From contig KL647304.1 in the NCBI GenBank assembly GCA_000727475.1, positions 1,654,940 through 1,718,939 of the forward strand: a stretch of 64,000 nucleotides of DNA, read 5' to 3'. Below are positions 45,001-57,349 of the stretch, piece by piece. The position numbers and the translations under genes were made by a program. The notes below the pieces were generated by a model that was given only the letters and a program-made list of their open reading frames with translations, was not told the origin of the DNA and searched no databases. Position 1 is the first letter of the stretch. Each line of letters opens with the position of its first letter. The DNA is from Sarcocystis neurona. Lineage: Eukaryota; Apicomplexa; Conoidasida; Eucoccidiorida; Sarcocystidae.

Positions 45001-48000
45001 ACCTGCTACGATCCGGTGTCCCACTGCGACAACTGCTGCTGCCGCTGCTGCCCCTGCTCATGCTTCTTCTGTCGACGCTACCGCTGTTGCAGCTTCTCCT
45101 GCTGCGACCGCTTCCGCTGCTGACAGTTCTGCTGCTGCTCCTAGTCGTGCTGCTGCTGCCACTGCTGCTGCTGTGGCTGCTTCGATTGCCGCTGATGCAG
45201 CCGCTGGCGATAATAACACTGGTGTCGCCCGTAGTCCTGCTGCTGCGACCGCTGCTGGCGCTGCAGTTGCTGTTGCTGCTGCGCTGTCTCCTCCTGCTGC
45301 CGCTGCTTCCTCGGCCTCGCGGACACGTTCTACTTCTTTGACGTCCATCCGCAGGGGCTCCTGTTCCGGTCTCCGCTGCTGCTGCTGCCGGAAGAGCTGC
45401 CGTGAGGGCGCAGCAACGGCAGCAGCAGAAGAAAGCGCAGCAGGCGAACAGCAAGACCAACGCCAAGAGCGATCGGCAACAACAGCGGGAGGAGCACAAG
45501 TTATGGAGGCTGCTGCAGCGGAATTCGTAGCGAGAAAAGAAGAGCTGCGAGCAGCAGCATCAGCAGCAGCAAAAGAAGCAGCGATACGAACAAAAACAGG
45601 CGAAGAACGAAGGAGAGGCACTGCAACAGCAGTACTGGCAGCAGGGAAAGAAGTCAAAGGAGAAAACGCAGCTGCAGGAGGACGGGTGAACGGAGGCGCA
45701 GCAGCAGGTGGAATAGGCGCAGGAGAAGGGAAACCAGCAGTCTCCATAGCAGCGAGACAAGAAGACGAGGATGCAAGAAAACATGCAGAGGCTGGACTGG
45801 GAGAACGGAGACTCGGAAGGAAAGCAGCAGCAGCAGGCCGCGGGAGAACAGAAGATGCAGCAGCAGAGACAGCACGAGGAGAAGCAGGCACGGGAGAAGC
45901 AGTACCCGCAGTAAGAACCGAAGAAAAAGAAGAAGCAGCAGGAGGAAAGGGGGCAGCAGCAGACGCACAAAGAACAACAGCGGCAAAAATGCAAGGTGAG
46001 GTCGCACCAGCAGTTAAATCGCTTGCGGAGCAGCAGGAACGGCGTCAGCAGCCCCGGGACAGATTCGAGAAGAAGGAGACGCAGCAGCACCAGGACAGAA
46101 AGAGAGTGCAAGTGAACGGACAGCACCAGGAGCTTCTGCCAGAAGGGAATGAGCAGCAGGAGCTGCGGCGAGAACAGAAGCAGGGGAAGCAGTGTGGGGT
46201 CCTGGCCGAGCACCAGGAGGAGAAGCAGCAGGAGGAGAAGCGTGGAGAGCAGGAGCAGCAGCCAGAGCAGGAGGAAGAGAGGGAGGAAGAAAGCCTTTAT
46301 GAGATAGACAACGAGCTGTATGTGTTGCTTGATACTGATAGTTTGTATGCGGAAAATAGCGAACATGCTGCTGTGGCGGTCGCAGCCAAAGACGGCCGTG
46401 AGCTGTTCAAACACCAAGAGGATCGACAGACGCTGCTGCCGGCAAATTATGTTGCTGCTGCTGCTGCCTCGTCGCCTTCTTTGCTGCAGCAACTGCAGCG
46501 ACGACAGCACTTCCGCCTCCAGCAGCAACAGCAGCAACAACTTTACGAGCGTCAGCAGGACCAGATCCTGGAGCAGCAGCAGCAACTGCTGCAGCAGTGG
46601 CATGCTCCGCTAACTGTACTGCCCGGGCAGCAGGAGCGGCGTTCGCAGCACCCACGTCTGCGGCAGCAGCCGTCGTTGTCTCGTGGAGTGCTGCAGCAGC
46701 AGCAGGAGATGCAGCAGCGCTCTGCTTCGCAGCAGCAGGTGGCCCAGGAGTGGACAGCAGGAACGAATACAGTAGGCAGCCGCCTGTTCGCTGTAAGACC
46801 GTGCGCGGGACATCGGAGGGCAGAAGCAGCACAGCAGCAGCAGCAGCTGCAGGAGGAGCGGGGAGGCGGCGGAGACGCAGTGTCAAGGTGTTTCGCCGGT
46901 GAGAAGTCAACTGCCCTACCTTACGATGCCAGAGACGAAAATGACTCTCCCTCTGTCCCTCTTGCCTCTCTGCTTTCTGCTATTTCAACAGGCCGAAGAG
47001 GAGCCAGCCGGACGCCTACGCGGTTCGCACAAACTTCGCGACTCCCTCCCTGCTGCTGCTGCAGCCCCGTCTTCTGCGGCTGCAGCAGCAGTCCATACCC
47101 GTTGCTATCCCAGACCGGCACGGCGAGGAGCGACAGCAGCACAAGCAGCAGCCGCAGAAGCACGGGGACGTGCAGCAACTGCAGCATATGCCACAGCGGC
47201 ATCGCAAGCCTGTCTAGCAGCAGCAGCAGTGGTCACGGCAGCAACCACGGCAGCGACAGTGGCTCTCGCAGCGCAAGAAGTCAGACTGACAGCAGCAGCA
47301 GCAGAAACAGCAGGGGCTTTGCCGAGCCCGAGGGAATCGCCGGCGCGTCTCTCAAGTGCGACCCGAGGACGTTACGGAGCAGCAGCAAGAGCAGGGGAAG
47401 GAGGACGGAGAGGATAGCCTCGCGCAGAAGGACGGCGGAGCAGCTGCAGGATCTGCTGCCGCCCCGCTGGCAGCTGCTGCCGGTTGACGGCTTGCGGTTC
47501 TCCCCCTCTGCTGTTGCTGTTGTGCACGCGCACCGCCTGGTGCTCTGCTGCCGCTCCTCGGTCTTCCGAAAGCATCTGGCGCGGCCGCATGCGCTGAACA
47601 GGAGGCTGATGAACGTCCTTGCCTTGCTGCTGCCGAGTGAGGAAGAAGAGGAACCCACCGCCACAGCAGAAACGCGTGCAGAAGCTCTGGCGGACGCGAG
47701 GAGTATTAGTAGTGGGACTTGCTTAGTTGCTGCTGCTGCTGAACCTGTTTATCCTCCAGCGACTGCTCCTGCGGATGAGGATGCTGCTGCCGGTCTTGCT
47801 GCTGCTGTAACTGCTGCAGCCGGTGCTGCTGCTCTCGATTTTCTCCCGGCTGCTTCACCAGCTGCTGCATCCGTTGCTTCGGGTGCTGCTGCTGCTGCGC
47901 TGGAGGCTGCCAGCTGCTCGGCTTCTGCTGCTGCTCGTGAAGGAGGAGCAGCTCGAGCGGCCTCCGACAGCGGCACGGCGACGCGAACGAGAAGCTGCCT

Positions 48001-51000
48001 CAGCGGCAGCAGAGACAGGGAGAACAGCAGCAGGCACGAGAGAGGAGGAGGAAGCAGCAGCAACAACACCAGCAGCGGCGTGGTCAACAGGTACAGCGTG
48101 CGGAGCAGCAGCAGTGAAGAAAGCAGGGACGGGAGCGCTGCTGTCTGGAGGGCCAGTGGCAGCGGAGAAGACAGCAGCAGAAACAGCGACGACGAGGCGG
48201 GGAGCGGATGCAGCAGCAGCAGCGGGTGCAGCAGGAGCAACAGCAGCAGCAGAGGTCACACGCAGGGGATCCCTGGCGGGCAGGATGAAGGAACGCAGGT
48301 GGTGAAGCAGCAGCACCCACCGGAGACGCGGCGCGTGCTGCAGCAGGCGCTGAGGCAGCGGCCTTACTTGCTGCAGCAGGTGTTGCGATGGGTGTACACA
48401 GACGAAATTGAGATTCTTCTGGAGGACAGCGATGCATGCGTTCTCCTTGCGGAGTCGCTTGGGTTGCAGCAGCTGAGCAGCAGACTTGCTGCAGAGAAAC
48501 GGGCGCTCGAGGAGGCAGCCCGTCCAGGCCGCAGCAGGCAATGCAGACGTAGCAGGAAGAAGAGGAGAGAGGACGGCAGCAGCAGCGGCAGCAACTCCGG
48601 GAGGAGCGGCAGCAGCGGTGGACTGAGCAGCAGCACCAGCAGCCGCAGAGCCGTCAGCAGCAGCAGCAACGCGCGCGGCAGCGGCAGCAACAGCGCAAGC
48701 AGCGACAGCAGCAGCAGACGGGAGAGCAGCGCCCGCAGCAGCGCTCACGGAGGCAGCAGCAGCAGCGGCAGGCACGACAACAGCGGGAGCAACGTCAGCG
48801 GCCTCAGCAGCGCCGCAGACAGGAGACTCAGGAGTGACGGCGCAGTCCCCGGTGGCGACAGCAGCAGCAGCAACAGCAGTGGCGCGGGGAACAGCAGCAC
48901 CAGCGTGCGTGGAGGCGCCCCCCGGGTGAACAGCAACGTAAGGAGAGCGGGGGGCAGCAGCAGCCGCAGAGAATCAAGGAAAAGTAGTGTTGCCTCGGTT
49001 CGGCCTCTTCTCGCTCTCGACCCACGTCGAGATTTCTCCTCGGAGTTAGCCGCGGACATGCGGCGGGCGGTCAGAAGCATCTTCAGGCATGCAGAGCGCG
49101 CGCAACAGCAGGCAGAACGCAGACGAAGGACAGCTGCTGCCGCAGCAGGAGCCGGAGCCCCTTCTGCAGCAACAGGACCTCCTGCCTTCTCCCCCGCGGT
49201 GGCTGCTCGAGGAGCAGCTGCAGCAGTAGCCGAGGTGGAGCAACCAGAAGTCGCAGGACGAACAGCAGCCGATGCCCCATGCCCAGCGCTATCACACGGA
49301 GAACCAGGAGCAACTTCACTAGACACAGCAGCCGCAGCAAGAGCAGCAGCAGATGCAGCAGACGCAGTAGCAGCAGCAATAACTGCAACAGGAGCATCAG
49401 GAGAAGCAGCAACAGCTGCAGCAGACGACACATCAGCAGCGGCAGTATCTGGATCAGTTGATGCACCGGCACAGAAGCGCAGCGCCGAAGAAGCAGTTGG
49501 CTACCGGCAGCTAGAGCAGCAGCAGAATAGGGGCAGCAGCAGCAGCCGCGGCAGCAGACAGGAAGTATCCCAGAACGAGTTTACTGTTGCTGCTGTACAG
49601 AATAGCAGCTGTCGCGTCCCTGTTAACACTGCTAGTACGGCGACGACTCGGATCACGTCGGTTCGCAGCAGCAGCAGCAGTTCCGTGGGGGGGCTGAGCG
49701 ATCCGACTAAAAGTAACAGGAGCGACAGGAGGAGCAGCAGCAGCCATGGTGAGACCCGAGGGAGACCGTGTGAAGCGGAGAGCGGCGGCAGGTGGGGCTC
49801 CTCTGTTCAGGCTGAAGAAGAAGAATATATCGATGTCTGCCTTGCTGCAGCAGATATCTGTTTCCTTGTTGGACCGGACCGAGTGCCCTTCCCGTGCCAT
49901 CGCTTCCTCGTAGAAAGCAGAAGTGCGTACTTCGCAACTTTGCTCGCTGCCCCTCGTCCGTCCCCGGGGGACGGGGAGGTTCACTACCGTGAGGTTGTTT
50001 TACCTCCCGCTGCCACCTCCGCCCCACCAACGCATTTTCTCGTCTCCCGGCCCCCCCCCACCCGAGCGATGGAGCAGAGAAACCCCGCCGCAGCAGCAAA
50101 GTGGGCCGCAGAAGAAGAAGCAGCACCAGCAGCAAGCTCTCGCCGGGCGTGCGGTTGCTGGTGTGATGACAGCTGCCTCTCGAGCACATCCCCGAGTTTT
50201 GCCAAGTGCAGTTCTCCAGGAAACCTCTGCATCCCAAAAGAGTGCACCCGCAGCTGCAGCAGCAGCACACAGCACCAGCAGAGCAGCAGCTGTTGTCGCT
50301 GCTGCTGCCACGGCAACAGACACAAAGGTTGCCTGTGCAGCGCGAGGAGCGACAGCAACAGCAGCTCCTCCTGCAGCAGCAGCAGCAACTGGACGAGCAG
50401 TCGCTGCAAGAGCGACAGCCAGGCGAGCACCAGCGCAGACAGCAACAGCAGCAGGTGTATCAGCAGCAGCAGCGAGACCAACAACACTGGTGCAGCCAGC
50501 AGAAGTATGGACACGCTAAGGCCTTGCTCGACACCGGGATACAGGAGAGGAATCAACGGAGTCTGGGCTGCTGTTGGCAAGCAGCCTGCTGCCCCTCCTG
50601 CTGACGGAGCCCTGCCGCTGCTGCGTCCACAGCAATTGGCGCTCGACCGGCAGCAGCACCAGGAAACGTTGTGTCCTCTTCTTCGTCAGCAGCAGATGCA
50701 GGAGCAGGGCCAGCAGCAAACGAAGCTCCAGCGGCAGCCTTCTTTCACCGAAGGAACCGCCAGTGCGGTGTCCTTGCAGGAGCTCGCGTGCAGCAACCGA
50801 CTGTCCAGCGGCAACACCCCCGGCTGGGTGGCTGGCAGCAGAAGAGGACGCAGCAGAAACAGCAGCCACGAAGGAGGCGATGGGAGAAGGAGTCGTATTC
50901 TTTTACAACACGGGCAGTGGAACTGGCCGCAGAGCCCGCCGGGCCAGGATCTTCTTGTTGCGCGGCACGTGTCGCGACACGAGCAGCAGCAGCAGGACGT

Positions 51001-54000
51001 AGACGCCTCTGCGGGACAGAGCGAGGGGCAGCAGCAGCAGCAGCGGGAGACGGCACTCCAGACAGGAATGCAGCAGCACTGGTTGTGCTGCTGCGACGCT
51101 CAAGACGCGTGGACCAGCTGCTCCTCCGTTTCGAGGAGCGGCACTCTCTCGCCTGCTACGTCTGTGGCGCTTCTCGACGCTGCTGTAGAAGAACGTTCGA
51201 TAGACTTTCAGCCTGCTGCTGCTTCTCTTTGCAGCGTGAAGCAAGTGACAACGTCCTCTTTCCCCACCTGGAGTTTTCTCGAAGAAACAGCAGCTGGTCT
51301 TCTCTGTGCTGCGGCCAAGCCGGAGCAGGGGACTATTGCTGTTTCTCCCGACTCCCGTGCGGCGGAAGATGCTACTGCTGCGCTTCCGTCGGCTGCTGCA
51401 GGTACTCAGCGGCCTCCTCCTGTTCTTCTACCCGGTACTGGCAAACTGCGAGAGATTGCTGCTGTTGCTGCGGTTCCGTCTGCTGGTCTTACTCGCGAGC
51501 GTCCTGCTGCGTGTCTCCCCTCCGGCGCTAGCAGCCCTAGGCACGTAGCCGCTGCTCCTGCTCTTCTTCCTGCTGCTTTTGCTGCTGCAGCGCTTACGGG
51601 AGCTACTTCGGCAGAAGGTTCTGCCTCCCTTTTTTCGGTAACGAAGACTCCTGAGGAATCTGCTGCCGCACGTTATTCCGCTACTGCGCCTGCTGCTGCG
51701 TCGCCCGAATTCACGCACCGTCCTCCTGCTGTCCATGAGGCACGTCCTGCTGCTTTGCCTTCTTCTTCTCTTTCTTCGGTTTCAGCTGCTGCGCCGGTGG
51801 CAGGGAACACAGAGGCTGTGTTTCCGTCTCCTGATGCTGCTCAACCCGCTGCTGCTGCTTGTAAACGTCCTGCTGCTAACGTGGATTCTGCGCGTTTTCG
51901 GCGACCCTCCAGGGCTTCTGCTATTCCTGCCGCGTTTACTGCTGCAAATATTGCCGCTGTGCCAGCTGGTGCTGCTGCTGCTGCGGCACGGGGTCCTGCG
52001 ATCACCGATGCTGCTGTGTGTGGAGAGAGCAGCCCTTTTATATATGGTGGGGCGCTTCCTGAACTTCTGCCTTCGCTACATGCGGCAGCTGGTGGTGGTC
52101 CTCCTGCTAGTTTTCAGCCTAACGCAGAAGTGGGTATTGCGACTACTGCTGCTGCTTCCGCGACGACTTGTACAGCTGCCCGTGATGCCGCTGTTGGGAC
52201 CGTTACTGCTGCTGCTAGGAACACTGCCACTGTCGCAACCGCTGAGGTTGACAGCACTCCTGTTGTTCCTCCTCCTACTGCTGCTGACACTGCTACCGCT
52301 GCTGCTGCTGCTGCTCCTGCTGGCGCTCGGGTAGTTCCGCGTGCTCACTCCTTACCTGCCGCAGCGGCAGCCGGTAGCGGGAGATTGACAGCTGCTGCTG
52401 ATGAGCCGGAGGGCGGCTCTGACAGCAACAGCAGCGCGGGGCATCCAACAGCAGCTGCTCAGCTCTGCACCGCTTCTTCGTCGTCTCCTGCAGGGCATGG
52501 AGAGGCGCGGTGTTTTCCCGAAGGGGGGACAACGAGACTGCGGCTGCTGCAGCAACCACATGAACAACCGCTGCAGCAACCTACAGAGAAGCAGCAAGCA
52601 GAACGCCACCAACCGCAGCAGAAGCAGCAGCGACAAGGACAAGCCGCTGGGGAACCTCAGGCGTCGGATGAAGCGAAGCAGCAGCAGCATTGGCAAGAAG
52701 AAGAACAAGAGCAGCAGCAGCGGCGCTTCCCGAGGCAAGAGCAGTGTCGCAGAGTCCCGCAGCATCGGACAGCAGAGCAGCCGCGACACCAGCAGCAGCA
52801 GGGAGAACTACGGCAGCACGTAGAATGGGAGGACGGGTGCCAGCCACCTTGGCTGCAGCCAGAGCAAGAGCAGCAGCAGCTGCAGCCGCTGCTGCGGGAA
52901 GGAGAGGAACGGCCACAGCAGTCAGAGCCGCAGCAGCAACAGCAACAGAATGAAGACGAAGGAAAAGAGCAGCAGGAGGAGAGTGTCCACCGGCAGCCAC
53001 AGGACACGTGGGTCGTGTCGCAGCATCAGGAACTGGAGCCCGAGCAGCAGCTTTGCTGCTGCTGCTGCAGCGCCCGCGTAGAGAACAGAGAGGAAAAGCG
53101 AGGTTTCTCTGGCGGGGAGGATAACGGCCTCTACTACGGTTCGTGGGTGGGAGTCTACGCGTTAGAGAGCACCGACGTCTGCTGCTTCGCTTTGGCGCTG
53201 GAGTACATGTACACCGAGACGCTGCTGCAAGTCCCCTCCCCTTTAACTGCGGCAGCAGCAGCACCTGCTGTGTCTCAGCAGGAAGACGAAGCAGATGCTG
53301 CTGCTGCCGCAGAGGTGCTGCTGCGTCTCATGGACTACGCACGCATGTGGCTGATGCCCGGTAGGATGCCGACCCAGCAGCAGCAGTAGCCCACTGGCTG
53401 TGCCGCTGTGTCCACTTCAGTTTAGGCGCTGCTGCTGTGCCGGGAGCGCGGTTGCTGCTCTTGCAATTACTGCGGCACAGTGATAGAGGAAGTGCTGCTG
53501 CTGCTGCTGCTCCTGCCAAAAGGTACTACTGGGGCGGTTGCTGCTTATGGCTGGTGCTCGTGACGGCTGCCACCGGTCGCTGCTGCTGCTCGTCTGCTAA
53601 CATGTCCGACAGTCGTGCCTCCCGCTGCTGCTTGCCGCCGCGTCCTGCTGCCTTCCGCAATCACAGCCGATGAGGTCATTTCTAAAAAACTACCTGGTGT
53701 TTACCGACGCGCATGCGTGCGTCTCATATATATATATATACGCAGGTCCCCACGGACATACAGAATTGATTTTCCAAACATACGTACTGCGCACGAATGG
53801 GTGACGCCACACCGGTACGTATACAGAGATACATGAAGACGTCCCCGTATATATATATATATATGTATATACGTATGTACACATATATGTGTATATGCAT
53901 ATATATATATATATATATACACGTATATCTGGCGTGCATGCATTCATATATATATATATATATCTATATACACCTAATTGTTCTTCTTGTAAATCGATAC

Positions 54001-57000
54001 ATATACGCACATGTGGACGGAGACATGGAGCCTGAAAGTGTCGGCATCTCTGTGTGGACGTACTGGAGTGGCAGAATGCCTCGCGCAGATTATTTTGGGC
54101 TGGTGATCAGCCCGTAAGGGGGGAGGACCAGGAGACCTTTGCTGAGAAAATTTAGTAGAAGGTTTCTCGAGATTTGCTGACCGAGTTGTCCCCCGTAGAC
54201 CGGCGCTGCACAGAGACAGCGCCGTGACGAGAGAGAGCGGCGCGCGTGCAGTACGGCGCCGCAGAAGGCGTCGCTGGTGCAGCAGCAGCAGGAGGGGACC
54301 GTGCGCATCAGGGACAGAGAGAGAAAGACAAGGAAGAGTAGGAGAAGAAGGCGGGAACGGTTGCCTGCGCAAGGAGGGGGAGTCAGCGTGGTAGAGGAAG
54401 GACACGATTTATAAAGCAGCACTCCAGAGGACGTAGAGGGCAGCGCTGCAGCTGTCGGCGGCTCACCCATTTCCTAGAACAACACCGCAGCAGCAGCAGG
54501 AGAGACCGCGCGGGGCGCCCAGCGCGGGGCGCTGGGGGCAGCAGGGAACCGGCGGCAGCTGCAAGCGAACAGCAGCAGCAGCAGGCAGACAGCAGCAGCA
54601 GGCGGGCAGCAGCAGCAACAGGCGGGCAGCAGCAGCAACAGGCGGGCAGTAGCAGCAACAGGCGGGCAGCAGCAGCAACAGGCGGGCAGCAGCAGGAGGC
54701 CGGCAGCGGCAGCAGGCCGGCAGCAGGTGCCCGCTCCTTCTGCGGTCGCAGATCACAGCACGTCGCTCAGTCGAAGAGAAGACGAGGAAAAGGTGTGCGC
54801 GCCGAGGCAAGCTTCTCTCTGTCGCTCTCTCATCAGAGACGCACGATAAGGAGCCGCGCGCCCGGCCTTCCTTGTTCAGCAGGGAGATGCACCTGCCTGA
54901 GAAACGAGGAGATGCCGGCGGGTGTGTGAGGCGTGCAGCAGAGATGGTGACGCGCAGTCAGATTTGTAGGCAGTTTTCGCGGGTGTAGAATTCGTCGGAA
55001 GAACATTGCAGACCACAAGCTTTCCTCACTCCAAGCTGTCTGTACTTCTTATTTTTCTGGTGTTCGCATTTCGCTTGCCGACTGGCCGGCTCTGCAGCTT
55101 CCTCACGTCCCTATCGGTGCCGGCTAGCTGTCCGCCTGGTTGCTGCTGCTCTTTTGTGGCTGCAGCTGGGCGTCGTTGCTGCTGCCGGCGCGGCGGGTGC
55201 TCCTGCGCGTTTCTGGCTGCCGGTGCGGCTACTGCCGCTTCTACTGCTGCTGCTGCCCCTGCTGCGGCTGCCACCGCTTTTGCTCCTGCGGCTGCTGCCG
55301 CTTCTGCTGCTGCTGCCCCTCCTGCTGCTGCTGCTGCCGTTCCTGTTGCTGCTGTTGCTGCAGCGTCTGCTGCAGAGCGATGAAGAGTGGTCAAGCATGC
55401 TGCTGCTGTAGTAGTGGCTATTTGGCGGTACTGCGTCTGCTGTCACTCGCTGCTCCTCACTTCTGCCTGCAGGGTTGGTGCGCGCGTGTTCGGCGGCCCT
55501 GGTGCCGCTGGTGGTGCTGTCGAACGTTTGCAGCATCTACAGCGCTGCGGAGTTACTGCGGCTGGACCGCCTGCTCTTCCGCTGCGCTGCTGTGATGGCA
55601 GAGAAGCTGGAACTACTGCTGCAGCAGCCCACGTTTCAGCAGCTGGTGCTGCAGTCCGCGCTGTCGGTCGAGAACCGCCAAGCGGTGGATTCTATCCCGG
55701 TGGTCGAAGACGTGCTGGCGGCTCTCGCAAGGCTCTACGGGGTCGAAGGCGGCCAGGCGGAGGAAGAAGAAGAGGAAGAGGAAGAGGCAGCTGCTTCCGC
55801 GCGCGAACTTGAAACTGTACGCCTGAGCGCATCATCCACGGCAGTCGCCGCACAACAGCAGCACCAGCAGCCCCGGGGCAGCAGGGCAGACCAGCAGCTG
55901 CAGGAACAGCAGCGCAAGTTGTGCCCCCCAAGAAACCGCAGCAGCACGAACACACACACGCACGCACAGCAACAGCAGCAGCAGCAGTTCAGAAGCAGCA
56001 GTGAGACGCACAGAGGAGTGACGGCGGCAGATCATACGCAGGAGCAGCCCCACGCACACAGCAGCAACAGCAGCCGCACGCACACAGCAGCAGCAATAAC
56101 GCATTCGAAGCTGCAGCAGCACACATACCGCAGCAGGAGCGGGGAATCTGAAGCAGCGGCAAGAGGAGCAGCAGGTGAAGACAGCAACAACCGCAAGAGT
56201 AGCGGCAGAGGGAGAGAAGCTGTTCAGCAGAGCACCGGTGACAGCAGCAGGAGCGGGTTAACAGGAAGCGAAGAGAAGCAGCTGCAGCAGCAAGAGAATT
56301 CGAGGAAGAGAGAAGGTGCGGAATCGGGGGGAGTAGCGGCAGCACCAGTGAAAGCAGCTTTAAGTCAGCTTCAACGCAGCCGCAGCACAAACGTCCAGAG
56401 TTCAGCAGGTGTGCCTGAGCGATTCTTTAGCAAGCTGTGAGGCGCGCTGTCTTGGAGCTGCAGACGCAGAGGCGCAGGAGCTGCACACGAGGCGCACTAT
56501 CGAAGAAAAAAGCAACAGCAGCACCCCCACGTTCAAGCAGCAGCTGCCGCAGGAGGAAGAAAGTACGACCTGCAGAAATACTGGCAAAGGGACAGCAGCG
56601 GTAGCGCGCGGGAGGGCACGAGCTGGGGAACGGGAAAATGTACGGGAGCAGTAGTAGTATCGAGCAGCAGCAGCAGCAGAATGGAAGCCGTTGCAGCAGC
56701 AGCGATGCTGAAGTAGACCTGCAGCAGCAGTCGTGAAGAAGCAGCAGCTGCAGGCGTGGTAAGGCGCACAGCAGGAGTTCGGGAGCTGCAGCAGCAGCAG
56801 AACTGAAGAGGAGGCGCAGCAGCAACGGAGAAGCAGAAGAAGAAGCAGCAGCAGCAGAGCGTCAGCAGCAGGACTGACGGGCAGCTGCGGCAGTCGTGAA
56901 GGCGGCACAAGAGCCGTGGGGAAGGAGAGCAGCAGAAAGAAGCAGCAGTGAGAGAGCTGCAGAGAACAAGCGGCAGCAGGTGTGTGCGGCCCTGCGATGC

Positions 57001-57318
57001 AGGAGGAGGACACAAGCAGCAGAACGCGGCAGCGGTGGCAGAAGAGCAAAGAAGCCAAGGGACCCTCTGGAAGACAGCAGCAACAGCAGCAGCTGGCGAA
57101 ACACCAAAGAGGCCGTACATTTCTCCGTTTCTTACTGCTTCATTTCAGCCTATCTGTTCGAGATGTATATAACTTTGCGGAAGGAAGGGAAAGGAAAACA
57201 TTTGTTTATGTCATACGTCTTCGTGCACTACTCCCGTAATTCTGCGAACGTGAACTTGCGCTCCTGCCACACAGACCTGTAATCCGGGTGTACGTACACT
57301 GCAGTTCTTCGTGATACG

Positions 57319-57349
<31 letters not shown>

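Larger units (their letters stand above)
53361..55472 (+). other. ABTB1-like intron 3
   Basis: 2,112 bp, GTAGGA...TTCTGCCTGCAG. It contains a CTG patch, a TA block (53727-53975), a GC-rich unique part with CAG patches, the 20-bp minisatellite at 54601-54695, and a CTG-rich end. Frame shifts and stops throughout agree with non-coding DNA. Confidence 0.75.

Noticed and set aside
45058..48775. Long minus-strand frames (for example 45058-45891, 45560-46603, 47855-48775)
   Set aside because: They are antisense to the ABTB1-like exon 3, whose plus frame carries the conserved motifs. CAG/CTG runs are open in all six frames.
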